Shown here one piece after another: positions 41,939-51,354 of a stretch of 64,000 nt of DNA (position 1 is the stretch's first letter; each line of letters begins with the position of its first letter). The position numbers were made by a program, and so were the translations under genes. Origin of the DNA: an uncultured Eubacterium sp. (GTDB lineage: Bacteria > Bacillota > Clostridia > Lachnospirales > Lachnospiraceae); NCBI GenBank assembly GCA_910589665.1, contig CAJUTR010000008.1, positions 26,919-90,918 on the forward strand, written 5' to 3'. The notes beneath the pieces were generated by a model. The model searched no databases and was not told where the DNA came from. It saw nothing but the letters and a program-made list of their open reading frames with translations.

Positions 41939-43306
41939 TTAATATACTACAACTGGCGTCCCGATCTCTAACTGCTCATAGAGTTTTCCAGCAAAGGAAG
42001 GCGGAAGGTTGACACAGCCGTGAGAGCCGCCAGATTTGTAAATTTTACCGCCAAACTTACTGCGCCAATTGGCATCGTGCAGTCCCTGGCCGTCCCAGTT
42101 AAACGGCATCCAGTAATGGACAAAAGAACGGTATCCCTGTACCGCGATCGTCCCCAGATAACGGTCTCTCTGCTTTCCATATAACCGGTGCACCCCGACT
42201 GTCGTTTTCCTATCTTTCGTCAGTTTTCCCGTCACGCAGTTCGCATCCATTTTGAGCTTGCCGTCTTTGTAAAACCATACATGCTGCCGTTCAATACTCA
42301 CTTCGACATATGTATTTCCCACATCGTCTTTGCCATGCTGCGCGGCTACATTCCGGTAAACCGGCTCCAGTGTCTTGCTCTTTTTCTGCTTCAACAGCTT
42401 TCTGAGCTGCTTTGCCGTCTCATCCTGATTGATCCACCATCCCAGGATCCCACCTTCTATTTCGATGGTACCATCCTTTGTTGTTTTAAACTTTCTTGTT
42501 TTTCCATATGTGTTATATTTTTTACTTAAATCCTGAACAAACTGTTCGACCCACTTCGTCTTTAACGTTAACGTAACCTTCTTTTTGTTATACTTTAAGT
42601 ACTTCTTTAACATTTCCCAATCAATGACTTCCTTTTCCTCTCCAAACTCATACTCGATCTTCATGGCGGAGTAGGCATCGATTTCTTTTACCACTTTTAC
42701 GATATCTTCGTGTTCTTTCGTGTACTTCGGCACGATAAAATAATCTTCCAGCTTATAATCAAGCTTAAGTCCCGTGCCGATCCCCTCGGTAATGTCCCCG
42801 ATCAACCTGTCATAATCTACCTCATCTCCAAAAATCTCTGGCACCAGCTCAAAATTTTCATTGATATGAGCATCCTCTGACTTTATCGTCGACTGCGGAA
42901 GCGACTGCTCCAGGATTTCACGCAGTTTTACTTCATCTACGACCGAATGAGCCGGTTTGACCTGATAATCCTTTTCTCTTCCGAACAAATATTCCTGAAA
43001 GGAAGAACTCTTTTGACACTGAGTCACCTCATCTTTGGAAAATTCTCTCGTCACAGCTGCTGAAATATCAATATCCTGCACAATTCCATCTTTGGAAAAT
43101 TCGACAGAAAATCCCTCTGAGGCGTTCATCACAGCAACCGCCTCGTCCACTGTCAGCGAGCTGACATCCGTGTTGCTGATATACGTTTTACGACCAAACT
43201 GATTTCCAAAATATTCTTTACTATTATAAAGGAATGCCCCTGCCACTCCGAGTAAGACAACACACACAATCATCCTGGCTATGATCAAAAGCCTCTTTTT
43301 CCACAT
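41939..43306 (-). CDS. L,D-transpeptidase (YkuD) with peptidoglycan-binding domain
   Basis: A 455-aa membrane-anchored cell-wall enzyme. An N-terminal helix (about residues 7-29) anchors it; residues 70-330 contain PG-binding-4 type repeats; the YkuD domain follows with the catalytic GGSHGCVNLP, active-site Cys C431, and an upstream His in the HYWMPFNW region. It cross-links peptide stems in 3-3 mode. The ATG at 43304-43306 is preferred; a GTG 15 bases upstream is possible. Preceded by its own promoter. Confidence 0.93.
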   Translation of the reverse strand: MWKKRLLIIARMIVCVVLLGVAGAFLYNSKEYFGNQFGRKTYISNTDVSSLTVDEAVAVMNASEGFSVEFSKDGIVQDIDISAAVTREFSKDEVTQCQKSSSFQEYLFGREKDYQVKPAHSVVDEVKLREILEQSLPQSTIKSEDAHINENFELVPEIFGDEVDYDRLIGDITEGIGTGLKLDYKLEDYFIVPKYTKEHEDIVKVVKEIDAYSAMKIEYEFGEEKEVIDWEMLKKYLKYNKKKVTLTLKTKWVEQFVQDLSKKYNTYGKTRKFKTTKDGTIEIEGGILGWWINQDETAKQLRKLLKQKKSKTLEPVYRNVAAQHGKDDVGNTYVEVSIERQHVWFYKDGKLKMDANCVTGKLTKDRKTTVGVHRLYGKQRDRYLGTIAVQGYRSFVHYWMPFNWDGQGLHDANWRSKFGGKIYKSGGSHGCVNLPPSFAGKLYEQLEIGTPVVVY

Positions 43307-43342
43307 AATAAACAGATCCACCTTTCCAAGTCCTATTTTGAA

Positions 43343-43371
43343 AGTATAACACCTTCAAAAAAATAATTCAA
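43343..43371 (-). promoter_or_regulatory. Promoter of the L,D-transpeptidase gene
   Basis: On the minus strand TTGAAT (43366-43371), 17 bases, TATACT (43343-43348), 37 bases before the ATG. Confidence 0.55.
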
Positions 43372-43414
43372 CGCCAATTTTGTTTCAATTGTATTACATG
43401 TTTTTGTCACATTA

Positions 43415-43443
43415 TTGACAGTCCGGCATAAAAACACTATAAT
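43415..43443 (+). promoter_or_regulatory. Perfect-consensus SigA promoter for holA
   Basis: TTGACA (43415-43420), 17 bases, TATAAT (43438-43443): both boxes match the consensus exactly, unusual for a housekeeping replication gene. Confidence 0.75.
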
Positions 43444-43501
43444 TATATGATAGCAGTTATTTATAAATACAGGAAATATGAAATCACGGAGGCGTCCCGA
43501 T

Positions 43502-44485
43502 TTGCAGACGATAGATGCTCAGATCAAGACCGGCGAACTTGCCCGGTTTCATTTGGTATACGGCGAAGAACCCTATATGGTGCGATATTATAAGAACAAA
43601 TTGAAAACAGCGCTTTCCAAAGAAGGCGATGACATGAATGCCTCATTCTTTGAGGGAGAATCCATTCCCCTCGAAGAAGTTGCTTCACTCGGACAGACAC
43701 TCCCTTTTTTTGCAAATGAACGCCTGATCTTAATGGAAAATACAGGCCTGTTCCAGTCGTCCAATGAGGTCGCCAGTATGTTAGCAGATTTTCCTGATAC
43801 TACTTATGTCGTATTTGTAGAGATGCGCGTGGACAAGCGTAACCGGCTGTACAAATGGATCCAGAAAAACGGCTGTGTCACGGAGTGCGCCCCGCAGCCG
43901 GAAAAAGATCTTATTCCGTGGGTCGCTGCTTATTTAAAACGAAACGGAAAAACGTGCTCCCGCCGCACGGCGGAGTACTGTTTGGCAAAAATTGGTTTTC
44001 AAATGGATCGTATCATCCATGAACTGGATAAGCTAATCGGCTATACCGGCGATCGGGCGGAGGTCACGGCAGCCGACGTGGACGCCATATGTTCCGGCCA
44101 GACGGTCGGCAAAATATTTGATATGATTGACGCCGTCATCGCTGGAGAAAACGAGATGGTATTCCGTCTCTACGGGGACCTTTTGGAACTAAAAGAACCG
44201 CCGCCCGTTATCCTCCATCTACTAGGACGCCATATCAATATCCTGATTCAAATAAAAGAATCCGGAACCTCGATGCCTGACCGCGATGTGGCAAAAAAAA
44301 TCGGCATTCCTTCTTTTACGGTTAAAAAATATAAAAGCCAGGCCGCTCATTTTTCCAGACACCAGCTCCTCTCGCTGCTCGAACAGCGGACGGATTGCGA
44401 AGAACGGTTTAAGACGGGGAAGCTGAGCGAAAAACTCGTAGCAGAAATATTTCTCTTACAAACGTTAAAAAACAGAAAAATTTAG
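43502..44485 (+). CDS. holA: DNA polymerase III delta subunit (clamp loader)
   Basis: HolA opens the beta clamp during loading. The 327-aa protein begins (M)QTIDAQIKTGELARFHLVYGEEPY, aligned with the family N-terminus, so the TTG at 43502, nine bases after GGAGG, is the likely start; an ATG at 43478 would add eight residues. Domain I carries YGEEPYMVRYYKNKL and the later FFANERLILMENT; the C-terminal LLSLLEQRTDCEERFKTGKL is the collar region. comEC and comEA lie nearby, and comEC-holA adjacency is widespread, though here they converge on the tRNA gene. Confidence 0.92.
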   Translation: MQTIDAQIKTGELARFHLVYGEEPYMVRYYKNKLKTALSKEGDDMNASFFEGESIPLEEVASLGQTLPFFANERLILMENTGLFQSSNEVASMLADFPDTTYVVFVEMRVDKRNRLYKWIQKNGCVTECAPQPEKDLIPWVAAYLKRNGKTCSRRTAEYCLAKIGFQMDRIIHELDKLIGYTGDRAEVTAADVDAICSGQTVGKIFDMIDAVIAGENEMVFRLYGDLLELKEPPPVILHLLGRHINILIQIKESGTSMPDRDVAKKIGIPSFTVKKYKSQAAHFSRHQLLSLLEQRTDCEERFKTGKLSEKLVAEIFLLQTLKNRKI

Positions 44486-44504
44486 AAAAAAATTTAAAAA
44501 AGCA

Positions 44505-44533
44505 TTGACAGACCATGAAAAAAATGGTATAAA
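44505..44533 (+). promoter_or_regulatory. Promoter of tRNA-Ser
   Basis: TTGACA (44505-44510), 17 bases, TATAAA (44528-44533), 30 bases before the tRNA. Confidence 0.7.
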
Positions 44534-44563
44534 TGTGTAGATGGTGTTTTACAGATATTATAC

Positions 44564-44649
44564 GGAGACGTATCGAAGTGGTCATAACGAGAACGACTCG
44601 AAATCGTTTTGCCTTCACGGGCACGTGGGTTCGAATCCCACCGTCTCCG
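44564..44649 (+). tRNA. tRNA-Ser (anticodon CGA)
   Basis: An 86-nt class II tRNA. Acceptor GGAGACG (44564-44570) pairs with CGTCTCC (44642-44648), discriminator G44649. The anticodon stem AACGA/TCGTT encloses the loop CTCGAAA with anticodon CGA (reads UCG serine). A long variable arm, as in serine tRNAs, precedes the T arm GTGGGTTCGAATCCCAC. CCA is not encoded. It stands alone, with its own promoter. Confidence 0.95.
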
Positions 44650-44695
44650 TTTTAACGGGCTAATTTATTTTTTTGTTGGTCCGCTATTGCCATTA

Positions 44696-44728
44696 GGGTG
44701 CGCATTCCACTGCGCACCCCCTTTTTTT
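44696..44728 (+). terminator. Terminator after tRNA-Ser
   Basis: GGGTGCGCA (44696-44704) and TGCGCACCC (44711-44719) pair perfectly around a six-base loop and are followed by CCTTTTTTT. It also faces the 3' end of comEC. Confidence 0.85.
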
Positions 44729-46940
44729 ACTCTAAAAAGCAATTGATCTGCCCGCCTTCCGGTTTCCACCGCAGAAAAACAGCCCCCTGCTCCATCGTGT
44801 TCCAGATACGGACTCTCTCCTGCTCCAGTCTCTCGATCGTGACCGACGCCGGATGCCCATAGCGATTCCCCCGCCCGGCTGAAATGACAGCGTGCACCGG
44901 AGCCGTCTCGTGAAGAAACTGCGAGGAAGAAGAGGTTTTGGAACCATGATGACCTACTTTTAGAAAATCATAGGGACCCTTGACCGGCTCGATCGCCTGC
45001 TCTCCGTCTTCCTCTAGATCCCCGACAGAAAGGATACGGATGTTGCGATACGCGATATCAAGCGTCAGCGAATAATCATTCGCGCCCTTCCACTCATAGT
45101 CCGCAAATGGATGAAGGCAGAGGAACTTCAGCTCACCTTCGCACAGACGATCTCCTTTTTTCATCCGGTACACCGACGTCTGATACTTGGAAAACAGCGA
45201 GACAAGCGTCTCATATGCCTCATCTTTTTTATTGATTTCCGGCATCACAACACCGCCGACACAAATCCCCCATTTCATTTGGTTCTCCACCAATTCCACC
45301 ACACCGTTTGTATGATCGGCATCACTGTGGCTCACAAATACAAGATCCACGCGGTTTCTCCCATAAAACTTTAAAAACTTCTGTATCTTATATTTTCCAA
45401 CGTCAGAAACCGACGAACTGCCACCGTCGATCAAAAACGTCTTATTCCCATAAAACAGGCAGGCACAATCCCCCTGCCCCACATCCAGCTGGGTATACAT
45501 AAAACGGATCTGCGGGCGAAACAACAGACATAGCAGGAATAATAGCGCCGCCCCGGCATATAACCACCGGATCTCTTCCCATTTCAGATATAGGCATACC
45601 GCAGACACCAAAACCGCATAATAAACAACAAGGCACCAGACCGGCGGCCGTCCGGTCACAACCCGGCTCATCGGCAGCGAAAGGATCACGCGGCATACCG
45701 CTTCATAAAATTCTAGTATGTAATGGACGGTCGCGAGCAAAAAAGCACCGCCGGACGGCCAGAAAAATGAGAGAATACACCCGGCGGCACCAACTCCCAC
45801 GAGCAAGGACAAAAATGGCAGGATCAAGACATTCGCCAGAACCGAGTAAGGGCAGATTTCATAATAAAACCATAACATGACTGGCATCGTTACAGCAAAC
45901 ACCGAAGCACTAAAAAAGAACGACTGCCAGATTCTGTTCTTTTTCCGACACTTTTCCAGCACAGGGGCAAATAAAAGGATTCCGCCGACAGCCGTATAAG
46001 ATAGGATAAATCCGCATTGAAACAATTGCGCCGGTTCCTGTATGATCGTCATGATCCCGCTCAGCGACAGAGCCGATAACGGATCATAACTTCTCCCGGT
46101 ATATCTGGCAAACAGCAGGCAGCTCGCCATCAGTATGGCCCTGACCGCAGCTACCTGAAATCCAGTAAACTGACCGTACAAAAACAACAATACGACCGTC
46201 AATACGACTGCCCCTTTCATCGGCATGACATAACTCCTTAAAACGTAGAACAGTCCGGCAGCTAAAAGCGAGATGTGAAGACCTGAAATGACAAGCATAT
46301 GCCCGATCCCCGTGCGCTGGTACATCTCCTTCTCTTCTTCCGGCAGATACGCCTTTTCCCCGAGAAGCATCGCGCAGAGTATACCGGCGTCGTCTTCCTG
46401 CATCAATTCAAACAGGCGATCTGCCGCCTGCTGCTGGAACGAATCGAGGATACACCGGAACCAGTCAAAATGGCTGTCTGTCACTGTGACCAAATCTGCG
46501 AATAGCTTTCCGTCGATCCCATACCCGCTATAGTAAAGGCGTTCGTCAAATTCGCCGGGATTTCCCGCCCGCGTTAAAGCCGTATACGTTCCTTTGATAT
46601 AAAGTTGATTTCCTGGTTTGGATTCATCAAATAGATCTTGGTTTTGAGATTGAAAGATCAGAATTTTCTTACATGAAATACGTTCATTAGAAGTTGTATC
46701 TTTTAGAAAGACATCCGTTAATACTAGGACTTTACCAGACGTTTTCACCTGGATCTCCTCTATCCGGCCGACACACTCGGCTGGCTGCTGCCAGGGCAAC
46801 TGTTGTCCTTTCACCCTCTGCCCCGGAGATCCGCCGCTCTGGGATTTTGTCCCCTCTACGCCCATCCAATGATACCATAAACTGACAAATACGATCAGCG
46901 TCAAAAATGCTAAAAATAATGGTCTCCGTAAAACATTCAA
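44727..46940 (-). CDS. comEC: DNA internalisation competence protein ComEC/Rec2
   Basis: ComEC forms the membrane channel for DNA uptake. The 737-aa protein has N-terminal membrane helices with a soluble OB-like part (residues 30-190), a competence domain of many helices (about 210-480), and a C-terminal metallo-beta-lactamase domain with LDVGQGDCACLFYG near 485-498 and HSDADHTNG near 530-540. Start: TTG (46938-46940), seven bases after GGAGG; a GTG 15 bases upstream lacks a ribosome site. Confidence 0.92.
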   Translation of the reverse strand: MNVLRRPLFLAFLTLIVFVSLWYHWMGVEGTKSQSGGSPGQRVKGQQLPWQQPAECVGRIEEIQVKTSGKVLVLTDVFLKDTTSNERISCKKILIFQSQNQDLFDESKPGNQLYIKGTYTALTRAGNPGEFDERLYYSGYGIDGKLFADLVTVTDSHFDWFRCILDSFQQQAADRLFELMQEDDAGILCAMLLGEKAYLPEEEKEMYQRTGIGHMLVISGLHISLLAAGLFYVLRSYVMPMKGAVVLTVVLLFLYGQFTGFQVAAVRAILMASCLLFARYTGRSYDPLSALSLSGIMTIIQEPAQLFQCGFILSYTAVGGILLFAPVLEKCRKKNRIWQSFFFSASVFAVTMPVMLWFYYEICPYSVLANVLILPFLSLLVGVGAAGCILSFFWPSGGAFLLATVHYILEFYEAVCRVILSLPMSRVVTGRPPVWCLVVYYAVLVSAVCLYLKWEEIRWLYAGAALLFLLCLLFRPQIRFMYTQLDVGQGDCACLFYGNKTFLIDGGSSSVSDVGKYKIQKFLKFYGRNRVDLVFVSHSDADHTNGVVELVENQMKWGICVGGVVMPEINKKDEAYETLVSLFSKYQTSVYRMKKGDRLCEGELKFLCLHPFADYEWKGANDYSLTLDIAYRNIRILSVGDLEEDGEQAIEPVKGPYDFLKVGHHGSKTSSSSQFLHETAPVHAVISAGRGNRYGHPASVTIERLEQERVRIWNTMEQGAVFLRWKPEGGQINCFLE

Positions 46941-46957
46941 ACTGCCACCTCCCACTC

Positions 46958-47866
46958 CTATCCTTTGCTCCCGCCACTTACCAGATCCAGATTTCTCTCA
47001 AACGGCGCATCAAAATTTTTCGAGTCACTGTAATCCTGCTTCTGTTCACCGTCAATCGTAAACTGGACCCGGTTCACATCCGGAAGTTCACATAATGTGT
47101 TCACTATACTGTAAATGACGATCTCGCTTTTCACCTGAGCCTGAACGTTCAAGAACTCCTTGCTAAAATCCACATAACATATATTATCCCGGATCGAAAG
47201 CGAATTTAGTACCGTACCGTCCGGAATCGTTTTACGGACATCCGATGTATTAACCCCTTCGATCTTTTCCGGCCCTGCCAAAAGCTGCTCGATCAAAAGA
47301 GTAGCGAGCGGCTCTGTCATATCATACGTCAGTCTCGCCGTCACCTCTTTCATACCCGCACCAGAAATATCCGCAAAAAAAAGAGTGACATATTTATCCT
47401 GTGTATATCCGTCCCCACCGATCGAATCTAGAAAAGAAAGTTCGCTCATGGCTCCCACTGGTTCCCCATCAATTTCCAGCGAATCCTTCTCCACAAAAAA
47501 CTCAATATATTCAATACCGTCCACCTGGCAGAGCGTTTTTACGATCGCCGCCCGCCACAGCACCTCATCAATTCCCTCTATACTATAATAAGCGGAAGAA
47601 AAATAAACAAAAAGCTGTCTCTCCTTGATCTCGAATTCCCTCACATCCACTGCCTCATAGTTCGCTAAAAGATCCGCTACAACCCCTACCGTATCGTCAC
47701 TTTCCGCCATTGTATGATATTTCGTACTCTTGAGTCCCATACCATCGTCCGCGATGCGGTACATCCGGAACTCTCCTTTTTTATGATCATAGCTGTCTTT
47801 TCCACAGCCTCCCAGCACACAGCTGGCGAGCAAAAAAACAAACAGCAGTATGCACCGTTTTTCCAT
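46958..47866 (-). CDS. GerMN-domain lipoprotein with two domains
   Basis: A 302-aa lipoprotein: signal peptide with lipobox VLGGC near residue 20, then two GerMN domains (about residues 60-165 and 175-295) with the repeated pattern NICYVDFSKEFLN...IYSIVNTLCELPDVNRVQFTIDGE in the second. Encoded 16 bases downstream of the histidine kinase; this lipoprotein may work with, or be controlled by, that two-component pair. The ATG (47864-47866) follows GGAGG. Confidence 0.88.
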   Translation of the reverse strand: MEKRCILLFVFLLASCVLGGCGKDSYDHKKGEFRMYRIADDGMGLKSTKYHTMAESDDTVGVVADLLANYEAVDVREFEIKERQLFVYFSSAYYSIEGIDEVLWRAAIVKTLCQVDGIEYIEFFVEKDSLEIDGEPVGAMSELSFLDSIGGDGYTQDKYVTLFFADISGAGMKEVTARLTYDMTEPLATLLIEQLLAGPEKIEGVNTSDVRKTIPDGTVLNSLSIRDNICYVDFSKEFLNVQAQVKSEIVIYSIVNTLCELPDVNRVQFTIDGEQKQDYSDSKNFDAPFERNLDLVSGGSKG

Positions 47867-47881
47867 TGATACCTCCATACA

Positions 47882-49327
47882 TTACCCCGCCTGATAATTG
47901 AGCGGGATCCTGACCGCAAATGTCGTTCCCTGATTTTCCACGCTGTGGACTTTGATCGAACCACGATGGAGCAAAACGGCATTCCTTGTGATCGCCAGGC
48001 CGAGACCATTTCCACCGGTTTCCCTCGAACGCGCCTTGTCCACCCGGTAAAACCGTTCAAAAATATGATCCTGGAGGTCCTCGGGAATCCCGACGCCTGA
48101 ATCCGATACACGGAGATAAAAGAATTTGTGGTCGGCATTCAGTGACACCCTGACCCAGCCATTATCAAAATTATATTTCACAGCATTTTCAATAATATTG
48201 GTAAATGCCATCCCCAGTTTCACGCTGTCGATCTGTGCGGAAACCGGACGGACGCTCTCAAACACGATTTCGATGTTACGCCTGGAGGCGATCGGAGTGA
48301 TCCCCTTTAAAATACCCTCGATAAATTCATTGATATTGATCTCCTCGACGACCATCTGGACAGCGGACTTATCCATCTTCACAAGCGAGAGAAGATCGTT
48401 TACGATCTTATTCATCCGCTCAAGCTCCTGATTGATGTCTTCCATAAACTCCCGGTATAATTCCACCGGAACGTCATCCTGTGTCGTAAGGGATTCCGCC
48501 AGCACTTTGATCGATGTGATCGGCGTCTTTAATTCGTGAGATACATTTGACACAAATTCCTGTCTGGAATCTTCTAGATTCTGCACCGCTGCCAGCATGG
48601 AATTTACCGCGTCCGAAATATTTGCCACCTCCAAATTATCCGTGACTTCCATCTTTTCGCTAAAATCTCCGGAAGCAATGTGGCTGATCGAATCCACAGC
48701 TCGGTGAAACGGCCGGACAAGTTTTCGCGAAAGCATCCACGCCACCACGATGATAACGACCGAGAGCAGCAGGATAACCGAGATCATCACTGTTTTTATA
48801 TTGTCATACAGGGACAGTAACGTCTGGAACGAACAGTTCATAACTACCACACCATACACGGATTTTCGATCTGTACTGATGATCGGTATATAAATCTCTA
48901 CACTGCGCGTGTGCTGCTTGACTACTTTTTCCGTATCGCCCCGGAAACAGCGGACAACTTCAGGAAGTACCACGATCTCTCCTTCTTCCAGTCCGTACGT
49001 ATCCCGGATCACCCGCAGCTTGGAATCCACGATCAGGATCCTGCCGTTTGAAACATCCGAAGCGTGCGCGAGTTCCTCATCCACCTCGTTGCGATCTTTT
49101 CCTGTAAAATAACCGGAACCGGCAATGCGGTTTGAAATGACATTTCCCCGAACCTGTAGTTCCGAAATCTGCTGTGAAATGTTCCTCGACTGCGCCAAAT
49201 TTATAAAAACAAAAGAAAAAATGATTAGAGGAACCATACCGATCACGATCAGAACACCCATACTCTGAATGTGAAGGCTTTTGAATAGATTGAACCTTTC
49301 TTTAAGCTTGGAAATAATAACCAACAC
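47882..49327 (-). CDS. Membrane sensor histidine kinase
   Basis: A 481-aa kinase: membrane helix near residues 23-45, an extracytoplasmic sensor loop (about 46-160), a second helix (about 163-183), HAMP (about 184-238), HisKA with VSHELKTPITS (phospho-accepting His near 262), and a HATPase domain with NIIENAVKYN, DSGVGIP and GGNGLGLAI. Overlaps the response regulator by 26 bases. The start is uncertain: the GTG at 49325-49327 gives 481 aa, with no clear ribosome site. General design resembles Firmicute cell-envelope kinases (PhoR/WalK type). Confidence 0.92.
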   Translation of the reverse strand: MLVIISKLKERFNLFKSLHIQSMGVLIVIGMVPLIIFSFVFINLAQSRNISQQISELQVRGNVISNRIAGSGYFTGKDRNEVDEELAHASDVSNGRILIVDSKLRVIRDTYGLEEGEIVVLPEVVRCFRGDTEKVVKQHTRSVEIYIPIISTDRKSVYGVVVMNCSFQTLLSLYDNIKTVMISVILLLSVVIIVVAWMLSRKLVRPFHRAVDSISHIASGDFSEKMEVTDNLEVANISDAVNSMLAAVQNLEDSRQEFVSNVSHELKTPITSIKVLAESLTTQDDVPVELYREFMEDINQELERMNKIVNDLLSLVKMDKSAVQMVVEEININEFIEGILKGITPIASRRNIEIVFESVRPVSAQIDSVKLGMAFTNIIENAVKYNFDNGWVRVSLNADHKFFYLRVSDSGVGIPEDLQDHIFERFYRVDKARSRETGGNGLGLAITRNAVLLHRGSIKVHSVENQGTTFAVRIPLNYQAG

Positions 49328-49994
49328 CCCATTTTGTATGTATATATTTGGGGTCGCTCGGAGTCGATTCGATTTTTTCCCTCAGACGCCGTACGTGCAC
49401 ATCTACCGTCCTCACGTCACCGAGGTATTCATAGCCCCAGACATCGTTCAAAAGTTTCTCGCGGCTGTATACCTTGTTTGGATTGTTCATCAGGATTTCC
49501 AGCAGATCAAACTCTTTCACCGTGAGATTTACTTCTTTTCCATCCAAATACACACGGCGTCCCTCTGAGTCCACCTTCATAGCGCCAATCGTACGAATCG
49601 ACGGGTTTTCCGCCTCTTTCGCCTCTTTTTTTGAACTTCTGCGCATAATGGCCTTGATCCTTGCCTTCACTTCCAAAATATTAAACGGTTTCGTAATATA
49701 ATCATCAGCCCCGTACTCCAACCCAAGTATTTTGTCCATATCATCACCTTTTGCCGTGAGCATGATGATCGGTACGTCTGAAAACTCCCTGATCTGCTGG
49801 CAAACTTCAAATCCTGTCAGTTTTGGGAGCATCACATCTAAAAGAATGACATCGTAAGAATGCGCGCCAGCCAGCTCCAGCGCCTCCTCCCCGTCATATG
49901 CGCACGTAACTTCCATCCCATCCTGCTCTAAACTAAACCGTATTCCCTTTACGATCAGTTTCTCGTCGTCCACAACCAATATTTTCCTTGCCAT
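49302..49994 (-). CDS. OmpR-family response regulator
   Basis: A 230-aa regulator: receiver domain with acidic D9/D10, phospho-accepting D53 (VILLDVMLPKL) and a switch K in TKPF; and a C-terminal winged-helix DNA-binding domain (about 130-230) with REKLLNDVWGYEYLGDVRTVDVHVRRLREK. Paired with the overlapping histidine kinase, and with the GerMN lipoprotein as a likely third partner. Confidence 0.95.
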   Translation of the reverse strand: MARKILVVDDEKLIVKGIRFSLEQDGMEVTCAYDGEEALELAGAHSYDVILLDVMLPKLTGFEVCQQIREFSDVPIIMLTAKGDDMDKILGLEYGADDYITKPFNILEVKARIKAIMRRSSKKEAKEAENPSIRTIGAMKVDSEGRRVYLDGKEVNLTVKEFDLLEILMNNPNKVYSREKLLNDVWGYEYLGDVRTVDVHVRRLREKIESTPSDPKYIHTKWGVGYYFQA

Positions 49995-50034
49995 CTATCC
50001 ATTCTTCCTTTCTTGGATCCGGAAATATCACTTT

Positions 50035-50637
50035 CTAAACTTTAATTCTATCTTTTATTTTGTCAAAAACACCGGTTTTAATCCCGGTAATGTTCATGAT
50101 CTCTTCAATTTTCTTAAACGCTCCATTTGTTTCCCGGTAAGAGATAATGGACATCGCCTTTGATTCACCGATTCCGGTCAGACCCATCAATTCTTCTTTC
50201 GTCGCCGTATTGAGATCAATCCGCGCGTCCTCCGATCTGTTCTCTCCTTCCGCTTCTGGCTTCTCCCCATCTGCCTTTTCCTTTTTATCCCGCTTCGATC
50301 CAATGACAACCTGACTCCCGTCTTCCACGATCTCCGCCTGATTGACTTCTGAACTCACAGCATCTTTCGTAAAACCGCCTGCTTCGGTCACCACATCAAC
50401 CACTCTCGGCTTTTCATCAAACGCGTATACGCCTGGCTTTTTCACCGCGCCAACGATATGTACGTATATCTTTCCATCCCCTGCCGCCGAATCCGGTTGC
50501 TGTGTCGACGCACTTTCAAAGATAGCCGCCATTTCTTCTTCCTGCTGCCCGGGCAAAGCACGGTCCCTGTAACATAACATGCCAAAAACCAGTACTGCCA
50601 AAGCAGCAAGTATATATTTGATCTTATTTTTTTCCAT
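50035..50637 (-). CDS. comEA: ComEA-family helix-hairpin-helix protein
   Basis: ComEA is the surface DNA receptor for transformation. The 200-aa protein has a membrane anchor (residues 7-23), an SLBB domain (about 48-105, IYVHIVGAVKKPGVYAF), a charged Lys/Glu linker and a C-terminal double helix-hairpin-helix domain (DLNTATKEELMGLTGIGESKAMSII). The ATG at 50635-50637 follows AGGAGT. comEC lies 3 kb downstream, separated by the two-component system, whereas the two are often adjacent. Confidence 0.92.
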   Translation of the reverse strand: MEKNKIKYILAALAVLVFGMLCYRDRALPGQQEEEMAAIFESASTQQPDSAAGDGKIYVHIVGAVKKPGVYAFDEKPRVVDVVTEAGGFTKDAVSSEVNQAEIVEDGSQVVIGSKRDKKEKADGEKPEAEGENRSEDARIDLNTATKEELMGLTGIGESKAMSIISYRETNGAFKKIEEIMNITGIKTGVFDKIKDRIKV

Positions 50638-50738
50638 AATCTGCCACTCCTGATCCCAGGAATCCAAACTAAGGTGCATATCATCATTGTATCAATGAAA
50701 CGGAAATTTGACAATAACAAAATCAATTTTTTTCTCTA

Positions 50739-51173
50739 TTATTTCCATTTGAAAGTAAAAATGCCCGCCACGATCACCACAAGACCGATGACCTTTCTCC
50801 ACTCAAACGGTTGTTTCTCCACGCCAAACAATCCCATCAATTCGATCAGATACGCCACCACGATCTGTGCCGTCACGATAAATACGACAGCCCTCGCCGG
50901 CCCGCACTGGTTCATCGCCTGGATAACAGTATACGTAATAAACGCGCCGATCGCCCCGCCAAGAAGCATGTATTTCGGCTGCACCTGCCACAAACTGCCC
51001 ACTGTTCCATCCCGCCCGGTCACGAGCCACGCGGCGACACAGACGACAAACGCTGAAATCTGTACAAACGCAGCGGCAAGCCATATGCTGCTCTGCTTTG
51101 TTACCTCGGAATTAAATACCCCTTGTATGCTCATTAACGCGCCAGAAATCATTCCTATTACAATACCCCACAT
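50739..51173 (-). CDS. DMT-superfamily (YdcZ/DUF606) small membrane transporter
   Basis: A 144-aa protein with five hydrophobic helices and the DUF606/YdcZ pattern (GIVIGMISGALMSIQGVFN at the N-terminus, YTVIQAMNQCGPARAVVFIVTAQIVVAYLIE in the middle). Such small exporters work as dimers or pairs; substrate unknown. Monocistronic as far as seen. Confidence 0.85.
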   Translation of the reverse strand: MWGIVIGMISGALMSIQGVFNSEVTKQSSIWLAAAFVQISAFVVCVAAWLVTGRDGTVGSLWQVQPKYMLLGGAIGAFITYTVIQAMNQCGPARAVVFIVTAQIVVAYLIELMGLFGVEKQPFEWRKVIGLVVIVAGIFTFKWK

Positions 51174-51354
51174 AAAAATCGTCCATCCTTCCTATGAGTA
51201 TCGGATTTTGCACGGGTACACGGTCCGTTCGGCTCCCGCGCACGAACTTTCATAGTAAGTATGGACGATCTGTCTCTCACTTATTCATATTTTCAGCGCA
51301 AGTTTTTTGTCCATCCCAAACTTTGCAAAAATCTGCTGATCCGTGCGTCAACAC
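51174..51354. other. Intergenic stretch, nothing recognised
   Basis: About 180 bases between the DMT transporter and the surface protein gene. I see no gene, RNA or strong hairpin. Confidence 0.5.

Noticed and set aside
43478..43501. ATG at 43478 as the holA start
   Set aside because: The TTG at 43502 has a perfect GGAGG and fits the family N-terminus; the ATG remains a possible alternative.
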